Below, piece after piece: positions 1-9,547 of a stretch of DNA of 64,000 nucleotides. How positions within the stretch are numbered: position 1 is the first letter of the stretch; every line of letters begins with the position of its first letter. Under the pieces are notes generated by a model that did no database searches, was not told the origin of the DNA, and saw only the letters and a program-made list of their open reading frames with translations. The stretch is taken from positions 64,052,515 to 64,116,514 of the forward strand of contig CM075760.1 of assembly GCA_037974335.1 (NCBI GenBank), written 5' to 3'. This DNA is from Prionace glauca. Its lineage: Eukaryota; Chordata; Chondrichthyes; Carcharhiniformes; Carcharhinidae. The position numbers and the translations under genes are program-made.

Positions 1-230
1 CTCCCACACCCCAAAAAACGTGCACTTAGGCTGATTGGCAGTAACACATTGTCCCTAAATTAGTCTCCCCTCAATCTGGTTATAATTCCTTTATTGTGGA
101 GTCCAATAGGCGTAGACAAAGGTCGTAGGGAGAAGAGGGCACTCACAATGTTAAAATGGTGGCACAGGCTCATTGGGCCGAAGGGCCGGTTTCCCAGGCT
201 GTGTTGTTCTCTGTTCTTTGTAATTATGAA
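1..230 (+). repeat. V-SINE-type SINE, 3' part
   Basis: The window opens inside a SINE. The text runs from the 'ctcccacaccccaaa' block through 'attgtccctaaat' to 'gggccgaagggc' and ends in a ttctttgt-rich tail. The same order recurs at 28.8, 31.0 and 48.8 kb. The central block in those copies ('gggtttcctccgg...ctccggtttcctccca') is what I remember as the V-SINE core. The 5' tRNA-like head lies off the window. Confidence 0.75.
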
Positions 231-231
231 A

Positions 232-480
232 CAAAATGCTGGAAAATCTCAACAGGTCAGACAGCATCTGTGGGGATGGAACTAAAGTCTGAAACATTGA
301 CTCTGTTCTCTCTCACAGATCAGCTCCTGTGATCCTTGGGTGGAGTTTGAGGGATTGGAAGATTCTGTTAAGGTCCTGGTTAGTTGTGAGTAAATAAAAT
401 CCCTATTCTTCACTTCCTGCCTCTTTCCCTCTCCTCCCATGTATCCAATAGTCATGTGTAGACCCACCTCCCTTCCCTGA
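232..480. other. Fold-back repeat fragment, otherwise featureless
   Basis: Bases 232-300 ('aatgctggaaaatctcaac', 'gtcagacagcatctgtgg') match one arm of the inverted-repeat family seen whole at 27.67-28.23 kb. The rest holds nothing I recognise. Confidence 0.5.
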
Positions 481-484
481 AGGG

Positions 485-1228
485 TGTTACATAAGAACAT
501 AAGAAATAGGAGCAGGAGTAGGCCATCTAGCCCTTCGAACCTGCCCCGCCATTCAATAAGATCATGGCTGATCTGAAGTGGATCAGTTCCACTTTCCCAC
601 TTTCTCCCCATAACCCTTAATTCCCTTGTCTATCAGAAACCTATCTACCCGTGACTTAAATATATTTAGCGAGGTAGCCTCCACCACTTCAACGGGCAGA
701 GAATTCCAGAGATTCACCACCCTTTGAGTGAAGAAGTTCCTCCTCAACTCTCATCTAAACTGTCCCCCCTTATCTTGAGGCTGTGCCCTCTAGTCCTGCT
801 GTCCTTTCTAAGCAGGAAGAATCTCTCTACCTCTACCTATCCATCCCCTTCATTATCTTATACGTCTCTATAAGATCCCCCCTCATTCTTCTCAATTCCA
901 GCAAATACAGACCCAGTCTATTTAGTCTCTCTTCATAGTCCAACCCCCTCATCTCCGGTATCAGCCTAGTGAACCTCCTCTGCACTCCCTCCAAGGCCAA
1001 AATATCCTTGCGCAAGTGCGGCGACCAAAACTGCACACCGTACTCCAGCTGCGGCCTCACCAGTGCCCTATACAGTTGCAGCAAGACCTCCCTGCTTTTA
1101 TATTCTGTCCCTCTCGCTATAAAGGCCAGCATCCCATTTGCACCTGCAGACTGGGTTTTTGCGACTCATGCACAAGGACCCCCAGGTCCCTCTGCACCAT
1201 AGCATGCTGCAGCTTTTCGCCCTTTAAA
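485..1228 (-). mobile_element. CR1-like LINE (family A), 5'-truncated 3' end
   Basis: On the minus strand the frame at 833-1132 encodes the C-terminal end of a LINE ORF2 downstream of the reverse transcriptase (LVRPQLEYGVQFWSPHLRKD, QRRFTRLIPEM). It is followed by the family tail, which reads 'acataagaaataggagcag' on the plus strand. At least seven more copies of this family lie in the window. It is dead: only the last few hundred bases are present. Confidence 0.9.
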
Positions 1229-1300
1229 TAGGGGTCAGAGTAGGTGCAGCCTTGATGGGCCGAACGGCCTTCTTCTGGCCGTTCTATGGGATTCTATGGT
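1229..1300 (+). repeat. Short LINE/SINE 3' tail with 8-bp repeat
   Basis: The stretch reads 'gatgggccgaacggcc' and then tandem 'attctatg'-type octamers. This is the kind of 3' microsatellite that ends CR1 and related elements. Confidence 0.5.
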
Positions 1301-1428
1301 TCAACTCACAATTTCAATTCACTCTAAACAATGGGACAGACACACACCTCCCATCAACATTGTATATGAATAGACACGTTTCAGTCCTGGATGTGATTAA
1401 CAGCAACAATAACAGCAGAATCATGTAA

Positions 1429-2133
1429 TCACTTGTGAACTAGCCTGTGTCTCAGCAGGAGGGAGGACCAAGTAAATCTCTGCCCACAAACAGAGCAGAT
1501 GAATGGCGTCTCCCTGGTGTGCATGCGCTGGTGCTCCTGTAGGATAGATAACCTGCTGAATCCCTTCCCACATGCAGAGCAGGTGAAAGGTCTCTCTCCA
1601 GTGTGAATTCGCTGGTGTATCAGCAGGTTGGCTGACTGTGTGAATCTCTTCCCACACTCAAAGCAGATGAATGACTTCTCTCCAGTGTGAACTCGCTGGT
1701 GTATCAGTAGGTTGGAGGACTGAGTGAATCTCTTCCCACACTCAGAGCAAGTAAATGGTCTCTCCCGGGTGTGAACTCGATGGTGTGTTAGCAAGTTGGT
1801 TGACTGAGTGAATCCTTTCCCACACTCTGAGCAGATGAATGGCCTCTCTCCAGTGTGAACACGCAGGTGTGACTGCAGTGTGGATGACTTGCTAAATCCC
1901 TGCCCACACGTGGAACAGGTAAAAGGACTCTCCCCAGTGTGAACCCGTTGATGAGTTTCCAGAGCAGATGGGCAACGGAATCCCTTCCCACAGTCCCCAC
2001 ATCTCCATCTTTTGTCCATGGTGCCGGTATCCCTGTGTCTCTGCAGGTTGAGCCAGTTGGGTTTTTGTGGAGATTGAGCAGTTTTCATGATCACTTTTTC
2101 CTCCTGCTGGCCCCACAAATTTACTACATTCAT
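1429..2133 (-). CDS. C2H2 zinc-finger protein (7 fingers), 5'-truncated
   Basis: This is a likely nuclear DNA-binding protein of the tandem C2H2 (Kruppel-type) class. It has seven canonical CxxC-12-HxxxH fingers joined by TGE(R/K)PF linkers, from about residue 43 to the C-terminus, ending HRLVHK-stop. There is no KRAB, BTB or SCAN domain in this exon. Two ATGs are possible: 2133, or 2019 ([14 protein letters not shown]), which matches where paralogs begin their second finger. I favour 2019, because codons between 2133 and about 2046 are antisense SINE core shared with the intron of the neighbour starting at 2320. The usual first finger and leader of shark ZNFs are missing, which suggests truncation by rearrangement. 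It lies head-to-head with the next ZNF, ATG to ATG only 187 bp apart if 2133 is used. Expression is unproven. Confidence 0.75.
   Translation of the reverse strand: MNVVNLWGQQEEKVIMKTAQSPQKPNWLNLQRHRDTGTMDKRWRCGDCGKGFRCPSALETHQRVHTGESPFTCSTCGQGFSKSSTLQSHLRVHTGERPFICSECGKGFTQSTNLLTHHRVHTRERPFTCSECGKRFTQSSNLLIHQRVHTGEKSFICFECGKRFTQSANLLIHQRIHTGERPFTCSACGKGFSRLSILQEHQRMHTRETPFICSVCGQRFTWSSLLLRHRLVHK
2046..2130 (-). repeat. SINE core fragment, antisense to the plus-strand ZNF
   Basis: The plus strand reads 'gttgggtttttgtgg' then 'ttttcatgatcac'. This is the reverse complement of the core of the tRNA-derived SINE at 12.2 kb ('catgaaacc...aaaacccatctgg'). Equivalent fragments lie upstream of the splice acceptors of the ZNFs at 29.7 and 14.5 kb. 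Confidence 0.6.
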
Positions 2134-2210
2134 TCAGCTCACATTCACAGGTTGCTTTTGTGTTTGTGTGAACTCTCTCTCACTCCCTTTTTTTCTTTTT
2201 TTAAAATCAC

Positions 2211-2213
2211 AGG
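2211..2213 (+). promoter_or_regulatory. Splice acceptor of ZNF final exon
   Basis: A T-rich tract is followed by 'aaaatcacag', with the exon starting at 2213 ('gattgagga'). ZNF paralogs at 14544 (minus), 22579 (minus) and 29718 (plus) show an acceptor at the matching place, so the coding finger array is a single last exon. Confidence 0.6.
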
Positions 2214-2319
2214 ATTGAGGAGGAGGGGGATTGACAATCAGGAATCTCGAATCAAACATCACATCAGAATCTGAGAATCATCCAGTTTGTCATAACCTGA
2301 ATATCACAGGACTTCCAAC

Positions 2320-4866
2320 ATGGAAGGAAACAGTCCCGTTCTCAGCGGGGAGAAACGGTACACGTGTTCTGTGTGTGGACAAACATTCAGCCAATCATCT
2401 GGCCTTTTGAAACATCAGCGAGCTCACACTGGAGGCAGGCTGTTCATTTGCAGTGTTTGTGGGAAAGGATTTACTCGATCATTCACCCTTCTCAGACACC
2501 AACGAGTTCACACTGGGGAGAGGCTGTTTACCTGCTCTGTGTGTGGAAAGGAATTCACTCAGTTATCCTGCCTGCTGACACACCAACACACTCACACTGG
2601 GGAGAGGCTCTTCACCTGCTCTGAATGTGGGAAGGGATTCATTAATTCAACTAATTTGCAGACACACCAGCGTGTTCACACTGGAGAGAGGCCTTTCACC
2701 TGCCCTGTGTGTGGCAAAGGATTCACAAATTCATCCAACCTGCAGAGACACCAGCGAGTTCACACTGGGGGCACCCCGTTCACCTGCTCTGTGTGTGGAA
2801 GGGAATTCACTCAGTTATCCCATCTGCAGAGACACCAGCGAGTTCACACTGGGGAGAGACCATTTACCTGTTCTGATTGTGGAAAGGAATTCACTCAGTT
2901 ATCTCATCTGCAGAGACACCAGCGAGTTCATACGGGGGAGAGACCATTCACCTGCTCCGAGTGTGGGAAGGGATTCACTCAGGCAAATGACCTGCTCAGA
3001 CACAAACGGGTTCACACTGGGGAGAGACCTTTCATCTGCTCTGTGTGTGGAAAGGGATTCACTCAATCAAATGACCTGCTCAGACACCATCGGGCGCACA
3101 CTGGGGAGAGACCATTTATCTGCTCTGAGTGTGGGAAGGGATTCACTCGGTCATCCCACCTATTGGATCACCAGAGAATTCACACTGAGGAGAGACCATT
3201 TATCTGCTCTGAGTGTGGGAAGGGATTCACTACTTTATCCAGCTGGGAGGGGCACAAGCGAGTTCACACTGAGGCAAGAACTTTGAGCTGCACCGAGTCT
3301 GGGAAGGGAGTCACAGTCTCACCCAGTCAGCAGGGACACCGGAGAGTTCAGACTGAGGACGGTCCGGTTCCCCGCCCCGAGGACGGTCCGGTTCCCAGCC
3401 CCGAGGACGGTCCGGTTCCCCGCCCCGAGGACGGTCCGGTTCCCCGCCCCGAGGACGGTCCGGTTCCCCGCCCCGAGGACGGTCCGGTTCCCCGCCCCGA
3501 GGACGGTCCGGTTCCCCGCCCCGAGGACGGTCCGGTTCCCCGCCCCGAGGACGGTCCGGTTCCCCGCCCCGAGGACGGTCCGGTTCCCCGCCCCGAGGAC
3601 GGTCCGGTTCCCCGCCCCGAGGACGGTCCGGCCCCCCGCCCCGAGGACGGTCCGGTTCCCCGCCCCGAGGACGGTCCGGTTCCCCGCCCCGAGGACGGTC
3701 CGGTTCCCCGCCCCGAGGACGGTCCGGTTCCCCGCCCCGAGGACGGTCCGGCCCCCCGCCCCGAGGACGGTCCGGTTCCCCGCCCCGAGGACGGTCCGGC
3801 CCCCCGCCCCGAGGACGGTCCGGTTCCCCGCCCCGAGGACGGTCCGGCCCCCCGCCCCGAGGACGGTCCGGTTCCCCGCCCCGAGGACGGTCCGGTTCCC
3901 CGCCCCGAGGACGGTCCGGTTCCCCGCCCCGAGGACGGTCCGGTTCCCCGCCCCGAGGACGGTCCGGTTCCCCGCCCCGAGGACGGTCCATTTCCCCTCC
4001 CCGAGGACGGTCCGGTTCCCCGCTCCGAGTCTGGGAAGGGATTCATTCCGTTCTCTAACCTGCTGACAGACGAACGAGGCGAGACTGATGAAATACCTTT
4101 TACATGTCCAGACGGTGGGACTTGTTTTCAGAGTTCTGTGGAATCGGGGTCCCATCAACACGGTCACACTGACGAGAGACTATTCAGCTGCTCTCACTGT
4201 GGGGCTGCGTTCACACGATCGTCTGACCTCACTGAACACCAATGCACACACTCTGGGGAAAAGCTCCTCACTTTCCCCAAACGTGGAAAGGGATTCACTC
4301 GGTCATCCAACCTGCTGACACACCAGCAAGGTCGCAGTGTGAAGAGGGGGTTCACTTGTCCCGAGTGTGGGAAGGGATTTACTCAGTCAACCAACCTGCT
4401 GAGACACCAGCGGGTTCACACCGGGGAGAGGCCCTTCCTGTGCTCCCAGTGTGGGAAGGGATTCACTGAGTTATGCAACCTGATGACACACCAACGGGTT
4501 CACACCGGGGAGAGGCCCTTCCTCTGCTCCGAGTGTGGGAAGAGTTTTATTAATTCCACTAACCTGCTGCGGCATCAGCGAGTTCACACTGAGGAGAGAC
4601 CATTCATGTGCTCTGAGTGTGGGAAGAGATTCACTCAGTTACCACATCTACAGAGACACCAGCGAGTTCACACAGGGGAGAAGCCGTTCGCCTGCACTGT
4701 GTGTGAGAAGGGATTCGCTCAGTTATCGCACCTGGTAAGACACCAGCGAGTTCACACCGGGGAGAAACCATTCACCTGCTCCCAGTGTGGGAGGGAATTC
4801 ACCCAGTCAAATGACTTGCTGAGACACCAGAGAGTTCACACTGAGGAGAGACCCTTCATGTGCTGA
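2320..4866 (+). CDS. C2H2 zinc-finger protein (18 fingers) with EDGPVPRP minisatellite
   Basis: Predicted 848 aa and likely a nuclear DNA-binding protein. The start ATG (MEGNSPVLSGEKRYTC) is the usual first codon in this family and follows a 107-bp 5' UTR after the acceptor at 2213. Fingers 1-11 (about residues 12-330) are canonical. A decayed finger (CTESGKG) leads into 28 in-frame copies of an 8-residue unit, EDGPVPRP (residues 346-569). Four units carry Ala for Val, unit 27 is EDGPFPLP, and unit 28 ends PRS. Two degenerate fingers follow, then one intact finger (FSCSHCGAAF), another decayed one, and six canonical fingers to the C-terminus. The frame stops at PFMC, just where the next finger would begin: the following bases continue a finger if two bases were lost, so the last finger is cut off. 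Acidic/proline-rich spacers of this size are unusual in finger arrays. Confidence 0.85.
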   Translation: MEGNSPVLSGEKRYTCSVCGQTFSQSSGLLKHQRAHTGGRLFICSVCGKGFTRSFTLLRHQRVHTGERLFTCSVCGKEFTQLSCLLTHQHTHTGERLFTCSECGKGFINSTNLQTHQRVHTGERPFTCPVCGKGFTNSSNLQRHQRVHTGGTPFTCSVCGREFTQLSHLQRHQRVHTGERPFTCSDCGKEFTQLSHLQRHQRVHTGERPFTCSECGKGFTQANDLLRHKRVHTGERPFICSVCGKGFTQSNDLLRHHRAHTGERPFICSECGKGFTRSSHLLDHQRIHTEERPFICSECGKGFTTLSSWEGHKRVHTEARTLSCTESGKGVTVSPSQQGHRRVQTEDGPVPRPEDGPVPSPEDGPVPRPEDGPVPRPEDGPVPRPEDGPVPRPEDGPVPRPEDGPVPRPEDGPVPRPEDGPVPRPEDGPVPRPEDGPAPRPEDGPVPRPEDGPVPRPEDGPVPRPEDGPVPRPEDGPAPRPEDGPVPRPEDGPAPRPEDGPVPRPEDGPAPRPEDGPVPRPEDGPVPRPEDGPVPRPEDGPVPRPEDGPVPRPEDGPFPLPEDGPVPRSESGKGFIPFSNLLTDERGETDEIPFTCPDGGTCFQSSVESGSHQHGHTDERLFSCSHCGAAFTRSSDLTEHQCTHSGEKLLTFPKRGKGFTRSSNLLTHQQGRSVKRGFTCPECGKGFTQSTNLLRHQRVHTGERPFLCSQCGKGFTELCNLMTHQRVHTGERPFLCSECGKSFINSTNLLRHQRVHTEERPFMCSECGKRFTQLPHLQRHQRVHTGEKPFACTVCEKGFAQLSHLVRHQRVHTGEKPFTCSQCGREFTQSNDLLRHQRVHTEERPFMC
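3355..4026 (+). repeat. 24-bp coding minisatellite, 28 units
   Basis: The unit is 'gaggacggtccggttccccgcccc' by position (24 bp, GC-rich). Twenty-eight units run end to end with very few differences, mostly gtt to gcc in the Val codon. Since 24 is a multiple of 3, copy-number change keeps the frame. All three minus frames are also open here, which is a by-product of the repeat. Confidence 0.97.
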
Positions 4867-5240
4867 CTGTGGGAAGAGATTCACTCAGTTATCCAGTCTG
4901 CTGAAACACCAGAGAGTTCACACTAGGGGGAGGTCCACCTGTTCTACATGAGAAAACAGATCCTCTCAGTCATCCTGTCTCCTTCGATCACCAGTAATTT
5001 CACATTGGGAAAAACCCTTTAAATGTCGGGACTGTGGGAAATACAATAAATGTTCCTGGGAACTGCAACTTCTACATGTTCATACTGATGAGATACCGTT
5101 CAGGGGCTCTCACTGCAGATGCACCCAGGAAATCATTTTAACTCACTGTACCCAGAAATTTCACAGTGTGGACAGCCTCCACCTGCCCTGAATGTTGGAA
5201 GGAATTTGCTTATTTATCCCATGTGCTGAGATACCAGTGA
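4867..5240 (+). pseudogene. Decayed C2H2 fingers 3' of the ZNF stop
   Basis: Directly after the stop at 4864-4866, in another frame, one can read DCGKRFTQLSSLLKHQRVHTRG. Then come weaker finger remnants (CRDCGKYNKCSWEL, HVHTDEIPFRGSHC). These show that the gene once carried at least three more fingers. Confidence 0.75.
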
Positions 5241-5404
5241 GTTCACAATTAACTACAGTGATCAGATTTTGCTGTTAATCATGTTCAGGATTGAATCATG
5301 TTCATTGGGGTCTGTTTCTGCTGATGTCAGTAAACCCCACCCTCGCTGTAGGGGCTGATCCTCTTGCTAAAAGTCAAATAAATCAACTTTGCATCAAATA
5401 AACT

Positions 5405-5660
5405 TGTATTCTTTTTACTAACTCCGACGTCGTCAGGAGGTCTCTCCCCTCCCCTGTCTCCTCCGTCCTCACCTCCAACAATAAGTATGAGGATTTCATG
5501 GAGTTTCTCTGTCACTAAGATTGAGACAATCTGATCAGCTGCCTCTGCTGCTTCCTCCCTTCCACTAGCCCATTGGACTGAACGGCTTCCCCTGAACCCC
5601 ACATCTTCCCCTCGTTTCTTTCTCATATCCCTTCATGTCCATCTTGTCCATCAGATCCAC
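5405..5660 (+). mobile_element. L2-like LINE fragment
   Basis: The text matches, in opposite orientation, the 13.38-13.50 kb part of the minus-strand L2-like element ('cctcacctccaacaa', 'gcctctgctgcttcc'). No open frame survives. Confidence 0.55.
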
Positions 5661-6110
5661 CATGTGCTCACAAAGGGCTGGATGGACACCCCCTCTGCTG
5701 TAACAATTGGTCATCAACCCCAAATTGCTGATCGCCAAACTTACCCACGTAAACTGCTATTGTTCTCACTTTCCAGGTGTTACCCTGACGCTATTAAATA
5801 TTTGATATGTGAAACTAACAAACAATGGTGTGTGGGTTTGTTACTGACATATTGACAGAGGTCAGGATGGACGCGAACTATCATCACACGGTGTGAATGG
5901 TCGGAGCTGGAACTTGGGTTTTGTACTCTATAGGGAGGTTGGGGAGGGGAGGAAGAAAGTGGGGTTAGGGTTATAATCAGATCAGCCACGATCATATTGA
6001 ACAATGGAATAGCCTCAAAAAGCTGGGTGCCCTGCTCCTAACTCGTATGAGAATTCCTACAGTGCAGGAGGCCATTCTGCCCATCGAATCTGCACCAACC
6101 AGGCCTTATC
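5661..6110. other. No gene seen; short LINE-tail remnant
   Basis: Mostly unassigned sequence. Bases 6045-6115 ('attcctacagtgcaggagg') resemble a short repeat tail also seen at 14945 and 57320. Confidence 0.4.
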
Positions 6111-6119
6111 CCCACAACC

Positions 6120-6215
6120 CCATGCATTGGTATGTCATTAGGTTGCTTAACTCAGTGAATCCCTTCCCCCACTCGGAGCAGAGGAATGACCTCTCTCTAA
6201 TGCTAATCCCCTGAC
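6120..6215 (-). pseudogene. Isolated decayed zinc finger
   Basis: The minus strand reads about RERSFLCSEWGKGFTELSNLM. It is a single C2H2 finger with the second Cys replaced by Trp, with no array on either side. It is probably a fossil of a lost ZNF paralog. Confidence 0.65.
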
Positions 6216-6339
6216 ACTAGGCTCAATTTTGAATGGCCAATCAACCTAACCTGTGCATCCATGGACTGTAGGAGGATTCGCATTCTAATCAGTAATCTCT
6301 AAACTGTCTGTGCTTTAAATGCTCTGTCTGAGGCCAGAA

Positions 6340-6430
6340 CTCTCCATTCACCTGACGAAGAGGCAGTCCCCTCGAAAGCTTGTGAGTATATTATCAAATA
6401 AATAGGTTGGACTAAAACCTGGTGTTGTCA
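6340..6430 (+). repeat. End of fold-back element
   Basis: The stretch carries 'ctcgaaagcttgtg', 'ggttggactaaaacctggtg' and 'tgtcagactttttact'. It matches the right arm of the inverted-repeat element at 53.58-55.09 kb. Confidence 0.6.
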
Positions 6431-6590
6431 GACTTTTTACTGTAGGAGGAAACCAGAGCATCCAGAGGAAATGCATGCAGACACGGGGAGAATGTGCAAA
6501 CTCGATACAGATAATGACCCAAGGCCGGAATTGAACACGGGTCCCTGGTGCTGTGAGACAGTAATCCTATCCACTGTGATGCCCTGTGGC
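6430..6590 (-). repeat. V-SINE-type SINE, reverse orientation
   Basis: It reads 'gtaggaggaaaccagagca', 'acacggggagaatgtgcaaa' and then a tRNA-like head with 'ggaattgaacacgggtcc'. This is the reverse complement of the V-SINE core and pol III B box. Confidence 0.7.
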
Positions 6591-6739
6591 AGGATCTCAT
6601 CCTCACTTTCCCAGATTCAAACAAAGACTGTCCATCTCTAATGGCAGCCAGATTGTCCACAATCCTCTGCGCTGCAGAAACTGTTCTATCTGCCTCAGGC
6701 TGGCCGGGTGGATGGCACATGCTCAGTCACTGACAGGTC

Positions 6740-6960
6740 ACAATGCCTATTTGATTGATGGCAGCTCCGGACTAATAGAAAGAGGAAGTAGGGCTGGAGG
6801 ACTGTACAGGAGCATCTGGTCCTCCAACCAATTGGAGAGAATGAGGGGCGGGCCTGAGCCTGGGTCTCCCTCATTGGCTGAAACCCTGCACCATTGTGAA
6901 ACTGCTCTGTGTCTGGCCCAGGAGGAGGTCCTCCCCCCACCCCCCCTCCCCCACACACAC
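6740..6960. promoter_or_regulatory. Promoter-like patch with CCAAT and GC boxes
   Basis: The patch has 'ccaaccaattgg', 'gaggggcgggcc' and 'ctcattggct' within 80 bp: inverted and direct CCAAT motifs plus an Sp1-type GC box. The arrangement and wording ('ggtcctccaac') resemble the promoter-like patch at 17.44-17.56 kb. The target gene is unknown, as no coding exon lies close by. Confidence 0.45.
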
Positions 6961-7285
6961 TGGGTGCACGTAGATCAGGAATGTGGAGCTGAAGTGCAAA
7001 CAAAACATCAACAAAAGATTTTTATTTAGAAAACTGAGAAGGTGTATATGGCTGCAACATCGAGACTCAGATTATGTTCAGTAACAAACTGAAATTATGC
7101 AGATTTCCCTCACTAAATGAATGCTTCTGCCTGCTTTTGAAGGAGGACCATTCACGTGTTAGGCAAACGCGATAACCACTAAATACAGAAACAAGTGACA
7201 AAGACAGCAACAGGTGTGAACCATTCAGATCCTGGAATCCCTTCAACATTGACTGATCTATAAAGTTTAATTTATTCGTCACAAG
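6961..7285. other. No feature recognised
   Basis: Unassigned intergenic sequence. I see no open frame with protein character and no repeat. Confidence 0.4.
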
Positions 7286-7715
7286 AAAGGCTTACCTTAA
7301 CATTGCAATGAAGTTAGTGTGAAACTCCCTGAGTATCCACTGTCCAGGACCTGTTCGGGATAATGTACCAAACCAGCACATCTTTCAGAATTTGGGAGGA
7401 AACCCAGAGGAAATCCACGCAGAGAATGTGCAGACTCCACACAAACAGGCCGGAACATAACCCAGGTCCCTGGCACTATGAGACAGCAGTGCTAACCCAC
7501 TGTGTCACCGTGCCCCCGGGGATCGAACCCGGGTCCCTGGCGCTGTGAGACAGCAGTGCTAACCCACTGTGTCACCGTACCCCCGGGAATCGAACCCGGG
7601 TCCCTGGCGCTGTGAGACAGCAGTGCTAACCCACTGTGTCACCGTGCCCCTGCGAATCGAACCCGGGTCCCTGGCGGTGAGGCAGCAGCGCTAACCCACT
7701 GTTTCACAGTGCAGC
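7286..7715 (-). repeat. V-SINE with tandemly amplified tRNA-like head (about 4 copies)
   Basis: A reverse-oriented SINE body (7286-7440, 'gggaggaaacccagagg') is followed by about four tandem copies of a 67-bp unit. The unit contains 'gaatcgaacccgggtcc' and 'gctaacccactgtgtcacc'. On the minus strand each unit is a tRNA-like pol III promoter, with an A-box-like 'gtgacacagtggg' and B box 'ggttcgattcc'. The same unit is amplified about 14 times at 31.37 kb. Confidence 0.8.
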
Positions 7716-7928
7716 AGGACCAACATTTGTGTTTGAACTAACATCACCATGGATTGATCAGTTGTTGCTGTTTGTGGAATCTTACTGTGCACAAACTGAC
7801 TGCTGGGATCAGTAACAACTCATATTTATACAACACAATTATTGCAATAAAACATCCCAAGGTCCTTCAGAGGAATTTTGTAACAAAACACTGAATCACA
7901 CTGGGAGTTAGTGAATTGAGGGGAAAAC

Positions 7929-9375
7929 ATATAAGAACATAAGAAATAGGAGCAGGAGTAGACCATCTGGCCCTTCGAGCCTACCCCGCCATTCAATAAG
8001 ATCATGGCTGATCTGTCGTGGCTCAGTTGCACATTCCGGCCCTCTCCCCATAACCCTTAATCCCCTCTCTTATCAAGAATCCATCAACACGCGTCTTAAA
8101 AATATTTAGCGAGGTAGCCTCCACCACTTCAACGGGTAGAGAATTCCAGAGATTCACCACCCTTTGAGTGAAGAAGTTCCTCCTCAACTCCGTTCTAAAA
8201 CGCCCCCCCTTTATCTTGAGGCTGTGCCCCCTAGTCCTACTGTCTTTTGTGAGCGAGAAGAGTCTCTCCACCTCTATCCTATCCATCCCATTCATCATCT
8301 TATACGTCTCAATGAGATCTCCCCTCATTCTTCTAAACTCCAACGAGTACAAGCCTAGTTTATTCAGCCTCTCCTCATAGCTCAACCCCCTCAACTCCGG
8401 TATCAGCCTAGTAAACCTCCTCTGCACTCCCTCCAAGGCCAAAATATCTTTGCCCAGGTGCGGCGCCCAAAACTGCACACAGTACTCCAGCTGCGGCCTC
8501 ACCAATGCCCTATACAGCTGCAGCAAGACCTCCCTACTTTTATATTCAATCCCCTTCGCTATGAAGGCCATCATCCCATTTGCCTTCCTGACCACCTGCT
8601 GCACCTGCAAGCTGGGTTTTTGCGACTCATGCACAAGGACCCCGAGGTCCCTCTGCACCGTCGCCTGCTGCAGTTTTTCGCCACGTAAGTAATAGTCCTT
8701 CCTACCATTCTTCCTTCCAAAGTGGACCACCTCACACTTGCCAACATTAAATTCCATTTGCCATTTCCTGGCCCATTCGCCCAGCCTGTCTAGATCCTTC
8801 TGCAGACTCTCCACACCCTCCGCACAATTTGCCGTTCCCCCAATCTTGGTGTCATCCGCAAATTTCGACACTCTGCACTCAGTTCCCTCCTCCAGATCAT
8901 CTATATAAATGGTAAAAAGCTGAGGCCCCAGCACCGACCCCTGGGGCACTCCACTAGTCACCATCCGCCAATCCAAATAGCACCCGTTGACCCCCACTCT
9001 ACCTCCTATTTGACAACCAATCCTCTATCCACGCTAACACCCTACCCCCAACTCCAAGTCCCTGACCTTCTGCAATAACCTCTTATGAGGTACTTTGTCA
9101 AACGCCTTCTGAAAATCCAGAAAGACCACATCCACCGGCTCTCCTCTCCCACCGCCCTCGACACATCCTCATAGAACTCCAGTAAATTTGTCAGACACGA
9201 CTTCCCTTTAATGAAACCGTGCTGCGTCTGCTCTATCAAGCAATTCCCTTCAAGATGCCTCGCAATTTCCTCTTTAATGACGGATTCTAACATTTTACCT
9301 ACCACAGACGTTAAACCAACTGGCCTATAATTCCCTGCCTTTTGCCTGGCACCCTTCTTAAACAACTGCCCCCCT
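7929..9375 (-). mobile_element. CR1-like LINE (family A), 3' half of a 5'-inverted insertion
   Basis: The minus strand encodes the reverse transcriptase from FKKGARQKAGNYRP through SGVPQGSVLGPQLF and KFADDTKIGG (catalytic F-A-D-D) to the ORF2 C-terminus. It ends in the 'acataagaaataggagcag' tail at about 7929. At least one frame break separates 9042-9404 from 8023-8997. At 9375 it stops abruptly and abuts the inverted 5' half of the same element. Confidence 0.92.
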
Positions 9376-9547
9376 AGCTGTCTAACTCTAAGGGTCAGGG
9401 ACAAGAGGGGGCTGCTGGAAAGAGGAAGGGGGGGGTGAGGAGCGGAGGCCTCAGCCTCTTAATCTGCATAACAGGTTTGAGGTTCTTGCTGCCAGTCTGG
9501 AAGAGGACGAGGCAGATGAGGTTGGTGAGCAAATTGCACACGGTACA

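Noticed and set aside
3311-4167. Long open frames on the minus strand across the 24-bp repeat
   Set aside because: They arise because a 24-bp unit without stops is open in several frames. They have no start context or homology, and the plus frame is continuous with zinc fingers on both sides.
7460-7715. Cluster of real tRNA genes
   Set aside because: B-box-like words are present but no cloverleaf can be folded (no acceptor or anticodon arm). It is a SINE head array.
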